Positions 23,112 through 30,593 of a stretch of 41,458 nucleotides of DNA are shown here, piece after piece (position 1 is the first letter of the stretch; every line of letters begins with the position of its first letter). The stretch is from contig JARLIO010000069.1 in assembly GCA_031291675.1 (NCBI GenBank), positions 1 through 41,458 of the forward strand, read 5' to 3'. Below the pieces are notes generated by a model that was not told the origin of the DNA, searched no databases, and was given only the letters and a program-made list of their open reading frames with translations. Source of the DNA: Azospirillaceae bacterium (GTDB lineage Bacteria > Pseudomonadota > Alphaproteobacteria > Azospirillales > Azospirillaceae). Both the position numbers and the translations under genes were made by a program.

Positions 23112-24305
23112 TCAGTCGGCACAGACGGCGCGGCAGAGTGCCTGGGGAAAGAGTCCGCCGCCGGACATGCCTTCGAGCGCGGTATTGGTGAAGGCGACGA
23201 CACTGAGGTTGCGCAGCGGATCGACAAACCAGGAATGGCCGTAGGCGCCGCCCCAGCGCCAGGTTCCCGGCGATTCCCGCGTCGTCGCCGCCACCGGATC
23301 TTTCAACACCGAGAATCCCAGACCGAACCCCCAACCGGGCCAGTCGGGGATTTCCAGATCCCCGGTCTGCACCCGCGCCATTTCCGTGACCAGCTCACGC
23401 GGCAGCACGGGTGCGCCCCCGTTTCGCAACGTCTCAAGAAGACGCAATGTGTCGCCGGCGGTGCCGATCATGCCGGCACCACCCGAAGGAAAGGCCGATG
23501 GATCGAAGGCGCGGGCCGGATCCATGGCGATTCCCGCCATCTCGGGCGCCATGTCGATCAGATCGGGCTGCCGCATCCGGCGCGGTGCGGGGCTGTCGCT
23601 GGCATAGGCGGCGGTGAGACGGGGTGGATCAGCCACCGTGAACCCGCTCTCGGCAAGGCCAAGCGGTTGCGTCACCAACTTGCGGACGGCATCGGGCAGA
23701 GCCGCGCCGAAGGCGGCGGCGACCACCGCGCCCAGCACATCCGTCGCCAGGGAATAGTTCCAGGCCGTGCCGGGGGTGAACAACAATGGCACCGAAGCAA
23801 GCCGCCGCAGATTCTCCGCCAGCGAGAACCCCACCCGGTCCATCCCGTCAGAGATACCGGCCTGATGATAGGGGCCGCTTTTCGGTTCCAGGAAGCCATA
23901 ATTGAGTCCTGCGGTATGGGACAGCAGCTGGCGCAGAGTGATTCGCGCCGGGCCGCCATCGGGCAGACGCGGCCGGAAGTCTGGCAGCCATTCATCAATG
24001 GCCGCATCAAGAACCAGCCGCTGCTGCGCGACCAGGACCAGCGCGGCGACCGAGACGAACAGCTTGGATACCGAGGCGAGACGGAACAGCGCGTCCTCGC
24101 GCATCGCCTGGCCGGCTTCCCGATCGGCGAAACCTGCGGCGCGTCGTTGGAGCATAGCGCCATCGCGGGAGATCAGAACAACGGCGCCAACCAGCCGTTT
24201 GTCCGCCAAGGCGGCATCGATGACCGAATCGACTCGCCGGACGAGCCGCCGCTGATCGTCCGCGATCGAAGACGTCGTGGGGGAGGAGAAAAAGGATGAG
24301 GTCAT
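23112..24305 (-). CDS. Serine hydrolase, class C beta-lactamase fold
   Basis: This 397-residue protein belongs to the beta-lactamase/transpeptidase-like family of esterases and peptidases. The nucleophile motif SxxK is ASVSK (Ser78, Lys81), and a Tyr lies in WNYSLATDVLG in the place of the second motif. GHSWFVDP stands where the KTG-type motif is expected, so activity on beta-lactams is not implied. There is no clear signal peptide, which suggests a cytoplasmic esterase. ATG 24305 is chosen over a codon seven positions upstream because a GAAAGG lies before it. It follows the MFS exporter gene after 65 bp on the same strand and may be co-transcribed. Confidence 0.88.
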   Translation of the reverse strand: MTSSFFSSPTTSSIADDQRRLVRRVDSVIDAALADKRLVGAVVLISRDGAMLQRRAAGFADREAGQAMREDALFRLASVSKLFVSVAALVLVAQQRLVLDAAIDEWLPDFRPRLPDGGPARITLRQLLSHTAGLNYGFLEPKSGPYHQAGISDGMDRVGFSLAENLRRLASVPLLFTPGTAWNYSLATDVLGAVVAAAFGAALPDAVRKLVTQPLGLAESGFTVADPPRLTAAYASDSPAPRRMRQPDLIDMAPEMAGIAMDPARAFDPSAFPSGGAGMIGTAGDTLRLLETLRNGGAPVLPRELVTEMARVQTGDLEIPDWPGWGFGLGFSVLKDPVAATTRESPGTWRWGGAYGHSWFVDPLRNLSVVAFTNTALEGMSGGGLFPQALCRAVCAD

Positions 24306-24370
24306 GGTGAGCCTTTCACAGGACAAGAGTCGTGATGGGGTTCAAGGTCCGTTGGAGTCCGCGGCCGGAA

Positions 24371-25564
24371 TCACCGACAAGGGGACGGTGAAAAGCCATG
24401 GCGTTTGGCCTGCCACGCCACCAGCAGTGCCGGAATCAGAAGGCCCGTCACCGCCCAGGGAAAGGCGGCGGTGCCAAACCCGTCGAGAAGGAGGCCGCCG
24501 AGGGACCCGCCCCCGGCGATAGCGGCATTCCATACCGTCACAATCATGGATTGGGCGACGTCGGCGGCCTCGCCCGCTGCGTGGGACGATGCGGTCTGAA
24601 AGAGCGTCGCCGCACCGCCGAAGGCCAGTCCCCAGAGGACGACGCCCGCATAGATGACCAACGGCGCCGATCCCCACAGACCAAGGATGACGGCGACCAG
24701 CAGGAACAGAAGCGTGCTGAGCAACACCAACTCACGCAGCCATTGATCGATCAGGACACCAACAATCCAGATGCTGACCAGAGCCGCGATGCCGAACACC
24801 AACAGCACAACGTCAATCCGGCCGGCGATCCCGGCCGGGACCAGAAACGGCGCGATATAGGTGTAAAGGACATTGTGGGCGAGGACGAAGGCCAGGGTGA
24901 CGAACAGGATCTCGCGGATACCGGGAAGCGCCAAGACCTGGACCAGGGAAAACGGCCGAGCCAACCGCTGCCCCGGGAAATCCGGAACCCGCCCCAGCAC
25001 CCAGCCGATCAGGATCAGGGAGAGAAAGCTCATGACGCCGAAGCTATAGCGCCAGCCGACCACCGCACCGAGGAAGGTCCCGGCGGGGATGCCCAGGGAC
25101 AGCGCCAGTGGTGTCCCCACCATGGCGACGGCGATCGCCCGGCCGCGCAGCGGTGCGGGCGCCATGCGGCTGGCATAGCCGGCCAGCAATGCCCACAGCA
25201 GTCCGGCAAACACGCCGGCAGCAAAGCGCGCGACCAGAGTCAGTGCGTAGCTGGTCGAGATCGCCGTGATGCTGTTGACGACGGCGAAGTCGCCGATCGC
25301 CGCCAGCAACAGCGGACGCCGGCGCCAACGCCGTGTCGCCACCGTCAGCGGAATCGCGGCGATCAGCGAACCCATGGCGTACAGGGTCACCAGTTGGCCG
25401 GTCCGGGCGGTGGAGACCCCAAAATCGCGGCTCATTTGCGGCAACAATCCGGCGGGCAGGGCTTCAGTCAGAATAGTGATGAATCCCGCCGTCGCCAACG
25501 CCAACAAACCCGCCAGGGGAAGCCGGCCGGATCGGATGTCAGAAGAAGTGAGGTTCGGCGTCAT
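24371..25564 (-). CDS. DHA1-family MFS exporter
   Basis: This 397-residue, 12-helix major-facilitator protein is of the DHA1 type (AraJ/YdhP/Cmx-like). The first helix contains FITILTEALPAGLLPQMSRDF, typical of this group. Then come GQLVTLYAMGSLIAAIPLTVATRRWRRRPLLL (motif A) and FAAGVFAGLLWALLAGYASRMA with AMVGTPLALSLGIPAGTFLGAVVGWR (motif C). Such exporters move drugs, sugars or amino-acid-like compounds outwards. The ATG at 25564 follows AGGTGG. The open frame extends much further upstream but that part overlaps the LysR gene and is spurious. It is divergent from the LysR gene, with a 142-bp promoter region. Confidence 0.92.
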   Translation of the reverse strand: MTPNLTSSDIRSGRLPLAGLLALATAGFITILTEALPAGLLPQMSRDFGVSTARTGQLVTLYAMGSLIAAIPLTVATRRWRRRPLLLAAIGDFAVVNSITAISTSYALTLVARFAAGVFAGLLWALLAGYASRMAPAPLRGRAIAVAMVGTPLALSLGIPAGTFLGAVVGWRYSFGVMSFLSLILIGWVLGRVPDFPGQRLARPFSLVQVLALPGIREILFVTLAFVLAHNVLYTYIAPFLVPAGIAGRIDVVLLVFGIAALVSIWIVGVLIDQWLRELVLLSTLLFLLVAVILGLWGSAPLVIYAGVVLWGLAFGGAATLFQTASSHAAGEAADVAQSMIVTVWNAAIAGGGSLGGLLLDGFGTAAFPWAVTGLLIPALLVAWQAKRHGFSPSPCR

Positions 25565-25678
25565 GAGTCCACCTGTGAAAAAGCGCGTCGAGGCCGCGCG
25601 GACGGCGCGGCGCGGCGTCATCCCCGACCATAAATCTCCCCACCGCATGGAAAAACGGGCTAATATTCCACACACAGA

Positions 25679-25692
25679 GGACAATCTTGTCC
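25679..25692. promoter_or_regulatory. Palindrome ahead of the LysR gene
   Basis: GGACAA-TC-TTGTCC is a perfect palindrome 14 bases before the LysR start and inside the divergent MFS/LysR promoter region. It may be the autoregulatory site of the LysR protein. A T-N11-A core could not be fixed. Confidence 0.45.
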
Positions 25693-25706
25693 GCAATGGA
25701 TTGACG

Positions 25707-26612
25707 ATGGACCGCCTCGGATCGCTGAACGCCTTCGTGCAGGCGGCGGAATGCCGCAGCTTCGTCGCCGCCGGTCGCCAACTCGGGGTATCGTCGTCCG
25801 CGATCGGCAAGGCCGTCGCCCGGCTGGAGGAACGGCTGGGCGTGCGCCTGTTCCACCGCAGCACGCGCAGCATGACGCTGACGACGGAAGGGGCACAATT
25901 TCTCGACCGTTGCCGCCGCATTTTCCGCGAGATCGAGGCGGCGGAACGGGAGTTGTCGCAGGCGCAGGAGGCCCCCCGCGGCAAGCTGAGGGTAAGCCTG
26001 CCGCTGGTCTGCATGCTGATCACCCCGGTGATCGGCGCTTTCATGCGCGCCTATCCCGAAATCGAGATGGATCTTGATTTCACCGATCGGCTCGTCGACG
26101 TGATCGATGAGGGGTTCGATGCGGTCATCCGCACCGGCGAGACGCGCGACTCCCGCTTGATGACCCGGACGCTCGGGAGCTTTTGCCACCGGCTGGTCGG
26201 ATCACCGGATTACTTCTTGCACCACGGCATTCCTCAGCATCCGCAAGAGCTGAGGGCTCATGCCTGCCTGCACCACAAATACCCGTCAACCGGCAAGTTG
26301 GAGCGCTGGCCGCTTTGCGGCGGCGACGAATACGCCGAGATTGATCTGCCGGTCGCGGCGACGGCAAGCACGATCGAGCCCTTGATCTGCCTGGCGGAAC
26401 AAGGTTTGGGCATTGCCTGTCTGCCGCTGTTTGCTGTTCAGCGCCCGTTGAGTGAAGGCACGCTCATAACTGTGCTCGACGGCCATATCCACGACGTCGG
26501 AGAATTCCACATCTTGTGGCCATCAAGCCGCCATCCATCCCCGAAGGTGAAAGCTTTCGTTGATTTCATGGCGGCAGAACTGTCCGTGGGAAGCACACCC
26601 CCGGTCCGGTAA
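25707..26612 (+). CDS. LysR-family transcriptional regulator
   Basis: This is a 301-residue regulator. The N-terminal winged helix reads MDRLGSLNAFVQAAECRSFVAAGRQLGVSSSAIGKAVARLEERLGVRLFHRSTRSMTLTTEG. The periplasmic-binding-protein-like effector domain follows (about residues 90-295). Its features match the CrgA/DsdC-like subgroup (IDEGFDAVIRTGE, LGIACLPLFAV). The longer open frame upstream of 25707 overlaps the divergent exporter gene and has no domain. The likely target is the MFS/hydrolase/reductase/esterase run on the other strand. The effector is unknown. Confidence 0.92.
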   Translation: MDRLGSLNAFVQAAECRSFVAAGRQLGVSSSAIGKAVARLEERLGVRLFHRSTRSMTLTTEGAQFLDRCRRIFREIEAAERELSQAQEAPRGKLRVSLPLVCMLITPVIGAFMRAYPEIEMDLDFTDRLVDVIDEGFDAVIRTGETRDSRLMTRTLGSFCHRLVGSPDYFLHHGIPQHPQELRAHACLHHKYPSTGKLERWPLCGGDEYAEIDLPVAATASTIEPLICLAEQGLGIACLPLFAVQRPLSEGTLITVLDGHIHDVGEFHILWPSSRHPSPKVKAFVDFMAAELSVGSTPPVR

Positions 26613-26793
26613 TGCCAGGGAGATCGACCGACGGGAGAGATTGTTTCATTTTTACTCTATTTGGTCATGTGCCATGAAAACCTCTTCTATGGATGCCGAG
26701 GCGGACCTTGTCCCGTAAGGCCATTGTGATAGGGCGTCTCACGCAACTATATTGTGCCTCCTGTGCGTCCGGCGCCGATCGAATGGGGCGCTG

Positions 26794-27600
26794 TCAGTCT
26801 TTCAGGACGGCCAGGCGATCCAGCCGCAGCCGGTGACGGCGGTCGGTCAGGCGGTAGACCCCGCCGAACACCGCGGCCACGGCACCAATGCCGACGCCGC
26901 CCGCGATCAGGAACAGGATCATGACCTGGTATTTTGCGGCCTCAACCGGGGGCACGCCGCCGAGGATCTGTCCGGTCATCATGCCGGGAATCGATACGAC
27001 GCCGGTCGCGGACATCAGATTGACGATCGGCAGCAGCGCGTTGCGCAGCGACTGGCGGATCACCGGGGCACAGGCGCTGCGCCGGTCATGGCCCAGCATC
27101 AGCCGGGCCTCGACGGCCGCCCGTCGCTGGACCAATCCCGACGACAGGCTGTTCAGGCCCAGGGACACCCCGGTCATGGTATTGCCCAGAATCATGCCGA
27201 GCAGCGGCACCGCATAGCGCGGATCGTACCAGGGGTCGGGACGGAGCGCCGTGGTCAGGGCCAGCACGGTGACCAGCATGGCCGCCAGCGTGACCGCTCC
27301 TGTCCCCAGGCCGAGCCCCCACCAGCCGGTCAGGCGGCGTTCCTGGCGTGCCGTGGCCTCGCGTCCGGCGAAGCCCAGCATCACCACGATGGCCAGCGCG
27401 GTCCAGGCGGGCGACACCACGGTGAACAGCGTCGTCAGCACCAGACCCATCAGAAACAGCTGCACCACCATGCGCACGGCCGACAGCAACAGTTGCCGGT
27501 GCATCCCCAATTGCAGCGCCAGCGAAATCCCGGCGTCGGTCAGGACCAGCAGCGCGGCGAGCCCCAGGTCGCCATAGCCGAGGGAAATGTAGCCCTCCAT
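26794..27600 (-). CDS. fetB: FetB-like ABC transporter permease
   Basis: This 268-residue membrane protein of the UPF0014/FetB family has about seven hydrophobic helices. Family blocks are visible: ISLALQLGMHRQLLLSAVRMVVQLFLMGLVL near the N terminus, PLLGMILGNTMTGVSLGLNSL, EARLMLGHDRRSACAPVIRQSLRNALLPIVNLMSATGVVSIPGMMTGQILGGVPP, and AAKYQVMILFLIAG. In E. coli FetAB helps export iron and protects from peroxide stress. The ATG overlaps the ATPase stop by one base (TGATG), so the two are translated together. The 181 bp between its stop and the LysR stop show nothing recognisable. Confidence 0.9.
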   Translation of the reverse strand: MEGYISLGYGDLGLAALLVLTDAGISLALQLGMHRQLLLSAVRMVVQLFLMGLVLTTLFTVVSPAWTALAIVVMLGFAGREATARQERRLTGWWGLGLGTGAVTLAAMLVTVLALTTALRPDPWYDPRYAVPLLGMILGNTMTGVSLGLNSLSSGLVQRRAAVEARLMLGHDRRSACAPVIRQSLRNALLPIVNLMSATGVVSIPGMMTGQILGGVPPVEAAKYQVMILFLIAGGVGIGAVAAVFGGVYRLTDRRHRLRLDRLAVLKD

Positions 27601-28199
27601 CAGACGATCTCCTCCACGCGGGTTTGCCCGGCCTCGACCACCAGGCGGCGGCGGGCGACGCGTTCGCCTTGGGCGGCGTCATGGGTGATCCAGATGACGG
27701 TCAAGCCGGCGGCGCGGCGTTCGGCAATCACCTGTTCGACCAGGGAAACCGATGCGGCGTCGAGCGCCGCGGTCGGCTCGTCGAGCAACAGGACCTCCGG
27801 TGCGACTTCCAGCGCCCGGATCAGGGCCAGGCGCATCCGTTCGCCGGTCGAAGGACGGGTGATCGGCCAGCGGTCGGCGTCGGCGGGCAGGCCAAGCCGG
27901 GTCAGGAGCGGGATCAGGGTGGGCCAATCGCGGAAATGTCCGCCCACGGTCTCGGCCCACCAGCCCGGTTCGGCCGGCAGGTAACCGACCAGCCGGCGCC
28001 ATTCCGGGCCGCTCATGGTGTTGCGCTCGCGCCCCTGCCAGGTGACGCGGCCGTGACTGGGGTCGAGATCGGCCAAGGCGCGCAGCAGCAGGGTCTTGCC
28101 GGCGCCGGAGGGACCGCGCACCGCCAGGCAGTCCCCCGCGGCCAGGGTGAAGGAAACCGGAGCCAGGCCCGGACGGCAAAGTTCGTCAACGTCAAGCAT
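27600..28199 (-). CDS. fetA: FetA-like ABC transporter ATP-binding protein
   Basis: This is a short ABC ATPase of 199 residues. Walker A is GPSGAGKT, Walker B LLLLDEPTAALD-like (VLLLDEPTAALD), and the switch His is in WITHDAAQ. The signature motif is degenerate, reading PSTGERMR where LSGGE is usual, which matches the weak signatures seen in FetA proteins. It pairs with the FetB permease directly downstream. The start at 28199 has a poor ribosome site. The frame is open to 28313, but those residues are not ABC-like. The narK gene ends 141 bp upstream on the same strand, so read-through from the nitrate genes is possible. Confidence 0.88.
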   Translation of the reverse strand: MLDVDELCRPGLAPVSFTLAAGDCLAVRGPSGAGKTLLLRALADLDPSHGRVTWQGRERNTMSGPEWRRLVGYLPAEPGWWAETVGGHFRDWPTLIPLLTRLGLPADADRWPITRPSTGERMRLALIRALEVAPEVLLLDEPTAALDAASVSLVEQVIAERRAAGLTVIWITHDAAQGERVARRRLVVEAGQTRVEEIV

Positions 28200-28340
28200 C
28201 GTCAGGAGCGGGCGGGGGTTGCGCCGGGCAGAAACACGCCCAACGGGTTGGATCCATGACCGCTTTCTCCGCTTTCCTGATGCCGGTGTCCACCGCTGTT
28301 CGTGGCCCGCCATTGTCGACGGCGGTGCCGGCGCCGGGCG

Positions 28341-29627
28341 TTACCGGGGTGACCGCGCATTCGGGATCGCCTGGCGCCGGGGCCGGTCGCTGCCGATGAC
28401 CCGGATCTGCCGGACCTCGGTCAGGTAGGACAGGATCAGCGAGACCCAGACGATGCCATAAAGCAGCATGAAGCAGCTTGAGTAGATGCCGACCCGGTCG
28501 AGAAGGATGCCAAACAGGATCGGCAGCAGGAACCCGCCCAGCCCGCCGACCAGGCCGACGATCCCGGAAACCACGCCCATATTGTCGGGAAAATCGTCAC
28601 TGATATATTTGAACGTCGAAGCCGAGCCGCAGGCGAAGGCGAAGCCCAGGACGAACAGCAGCACGGCGAAGCCCCAATCGGGCAGGCCGAAATGGAACGA
28701 CAGTGGACCCCGGATGGTCTGGATCACGAAATCGGTCTGTGGGTAGGACAGCACGAACAGGCAGATCCAGGCGGTCCACAGCACCCACCAGGTCACGGTG
28801 TGGGCGCCGAACCGGTCCGACAGATAGCCGCCGAGGGCCCGGAGCAGGCCGGCCGGCAGTGCGAAACTGGCCGCCAGCAGCGCGGCCTGGCCGATCGGGA
28901 AATGGTATTCATTGACAAAATATTGCGGCATCCAGATTGACACCGCGGTGAAACCGCCGAAGACGATCGAGTAGTACTGACAGTATTTCCAGACCCGGGG
29001 ATTGCGCAGGACCGCGAGCTGCCGGCGCAGCGGAATCGGGGTTGCTGATTTGATCGGATCCGGTGCCGACAGCAACCAGAACAGGACCGCGGTCACCAGC
29101 AGGACCACGGCATAGACGCGGGGCACACTTTGCCAGCCATAGGCCGAAACCAGCGGTGGCGCGACAAACATCGTGATGGCGGCGCCGACATTGCCGGCGC
29201 CGAACACGCCCATCGCCATGCCTTTTTGCGTCTTGGGAAAAAAGCGCGACGCATAAGGCGTGCCGACGGCAAAGGATGCGCCGACCAGCCCCAGCGCCAG
29301 CCCCAGCAGCAGGAACTGCAGCAGCGAGGTGGCATAGGAGGCCAGCCACAGCGGCACGGCGCAGCCCACCAGCAGCACGGTCATCACGATGCGGCCGCCG
29401 AAGCGATCGGTCCAGATCCCCAGGGGCAGGCGAAACAGGGCGCCGGTCAGGACCGGTGTTGCGGTCAACAGTCCGAACTCGGTGCCGTTGAGGCCGAGTT
29501 CCTTGCGGATCGGAATGCCGATCACGCTGAACATCAGCCAGACCGCAAAACACACGGCAAAGGCGAGCGTGCTGACGAGAAGAACACGGATCGCGACCGG
29601 TCGGGGAATGCTTGATAGAGGATCCAT
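28341..29627 (-). CDS. narK: Nitrate/nitrite transporter NarK
   Basis: This 428-residue major-facilitator protein belongs to the nitrate/nitrite porter family. The first nitrate-signature region is LGLVGASFAVGTPYASRFFPKTQKGMAMGVFGAGNVGAAI, and the second is DDFPDNMGVVSGIVGLVGGLGGFLLP. There are 12 predicted helices. It moves nitrate into, and nitrite out of, the cytoplasm for the NarG enzyme. The gene starts at ATG 29627, two bases after the Crp/Fnr regulator stop on the same strand, so regulator and transporter form one operon divergent from narGHJI. A single NarK domain is present, not the fused double form seen in some species. Confidence 0.94.
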   Translation of the reverse strand: MDPLSSIPRPVAIRVLLVSTLAFAVCFAVWLMFSVIGIPIRKELGLNGTEFGLLTATPVLTGALFRLPLGIWTDRFGGRIVMTVLLVGCAVPLWLASYATSLLQFLLLGLALGLVGASFAVGTPYASRFFPKTQKGMAMGVFGAGNVGAAITMFVAPPLVSAYGWQSVPRVYAVVLLVTAVLFWLLSAPDPIKSATPIPLRRQLAVLRNPRVWKYCQYYSIVFGGFTAVSIWMPQYFVNEYHFPIGQAALLAASFALPAGLLRALGGYLSDRFGAHTVTWWVLWTAWICLFVLSYPQTDFVIQTIRGPLSFHFGLPDWGFAVLLFVLGFAFACGSASTFKYISDDFPDNMGVVSGIVGLVGGLGGFLLPILFGILLDRVGIYSSCFMLLYGIVWVSLILSYLTEVRQIRVIGSDRPRRQAIPNARSPR

Positions 29628-29629
29628 GA

Positions 29630-30394
29630 TCAAGGCTTTCCTGCGGGCAGCGGGATGATCGGCTCACCGCCGTCGATGAAGGGATCGAGCGCGAAGCGGG
29701 CTCGCGCGGTGTCGGCGTCTTCGACCTGGACCGTGTCGCCGATGATGCGCAGGCCGAATTTCGCCATGCCCGCCAGCGCGCGCGAAAAGGTCTCGCGGGT
29801 CATGCCGAGCTGGGAGGCGATCAGACGCTTCTCCATCGGCAATTTGAAATCAGCCGCGCTGTCGTCGCGGGGCAGCAACGCCACGAGGTAGCAGCCGACC
29901 CGTTCCTCGGCGGAACGCAGTTTCAGATTTTTCGCCACGCGGACCTGTCGGCGGAACTGGGCCGCAAGGCAACCGAGCACGGCGCGGCACAATGCCGGAT
30001 CGGAGGCCATCATCTGGCGGAACGTTTCGGCCCGGATCAGCAGGAGGTGGGCCTCCTCATGGATCCGCGCCCGCATCAGATAGGGCTGGCCACCGACGAC
30101 GGCCGCCGGGATGATCAGGTCGACCGGGCGGACCAGCTCCACCAGCGTTTCGAGGTGACCGCGCACGCCAAGCAACTCGACACTGCCGCTGAGCAGGAAC
30201 TGCGCGAAGACCGGGGTTTCCGCCTGTTCGAACACCAGGCTGCCGGGCGGGACGCGGTGCAGCAGGGCCTCCGCGGCCAGATCGTCCAGGGTCGCGCGCG
30301 GGACGTCGTGCAGCCAGGACACGTCAGCAAGGGCCTGGGCCGCGGTCATCTCCGCGTCTCTGATGTCGTCACCGGGTGCCCGGTCAATCTGCAT
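29630..30394 (-). CDS. Crp/Fnr-family regulator of nitrate genes
   Basis: This is a 254-residue regulator with an N-terminal cyclic-nucleotide-binding-like domain (about residues 30-140), a dimer helix (about 140-165) and a C-terminal winged helix. The recognition helix is QLGMTRETFSRAL with Glu201, Ser204 and Arg205. The E-x-x-S-R pattern is the FNR reading head that binds TTGAT half-sites. The Cys cluster that holds FNR's iron-sulfur centre is absent; the three Cys (136, 142, 168) lie elsewhere. It therefore looks like a DNR/NnrR-type sensor, possibly using haem and NO, or an FnrN relative, but the ligand is not visible. An FNR-type box lies between it and narG. Confidence 0.88.
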   Translation of the reverse strand: MQIDRAPGDDIRDAEMTAAQALADVSWLHDVPRATLDDLAAEALLHRVPPGSLVFEQAETPVFAQFLLSGSVELLGVRGHLETLVELVRPVDLIIPAAVVGGQPYLMRARIHEEAHLLLIRAETFRQMMASDPALCRAVLGCLAAQFRRQVRVAKNLKLRSAEERVGCYLVALLPRDDSAADFKLPMEKRLIASQLGMTRETFSRALAGMAKFGLRIIGDTVQVEDADTARARFALDPFIDGGEPIIPLPAGKP

Positions 30395-30438
30395 TCTGGT
30401 TCACCAATTCGGGTTTCCGGTCTCTTGACAAGGATTGA

Positions 30439-30454
30439 TGTGATATTTGTCACG
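30439..30454. promoter_or_regulatory. CRP-like site in the nar divergent promoter
   Basis: TGTGATATTTGTCACG matches the CRP consensus TGTGA-N6-TCACA at nine of ten bases. It lies 44 bp from the FNR-type box, centre to centre, and 45 bases ahead of the Crp/Fnr gene. Confidence 0.55.
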
Positions 30455-30483
30455 TTATATGTCATCAGAAATCACGTTTGTCA

Positions 30484-30497
30484 TTGATCTAAGTCAA
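30484..30497. promoter_or_regulatory. FNR-type box upstream of narG
   Basis: TTGATCTAAGTCAA matches the FNR/DNR consensus TTGAT-N4-ATCAA at nine of ten bases. The centre lies about 103 bp before the narG ATG. It would fit activation from a start site near 30532. The adjacent regulator has the matching ExxSR recognition helix. Confidence 0.75.
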
Positions 30498-30593
30498 GGA
30501 AGCCGAGGCGGTTTCGCAACAGGATCCGGTTCGCGCCATCGTCGCCTTTGCGGGCGGTGGCGCGTCAACCGCAGCGATGGGGCAGGGATCCGC

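Noticed and set aside
22992-24299. 435-codon plus-strand frame across the serine hydrolase
   Set aside because: The antisense gene has catalytic motifs in order; this frame has none and is low-complexity.
23112-24305. Beta-lactamase giving antibiotic resistance
   Set aside because: SxxK is present, but the KTG-type motif is replaced by GHSW and there is no signal peptide. An esterase or peptidase is more likely.
24371-26044. MFS protein starting at 26044
   Set aside because: The first 160 codons are antisense to the LysR gene and lack membrane helices. The ATG at 25564 with AGGTGG starts the true protein.
30425-30438. Second FNR box at TTGACAAGGATTGA
   Set aside because: The right half does not read ATCAA or GTCAA; it is a direct and not an inverted half-site.
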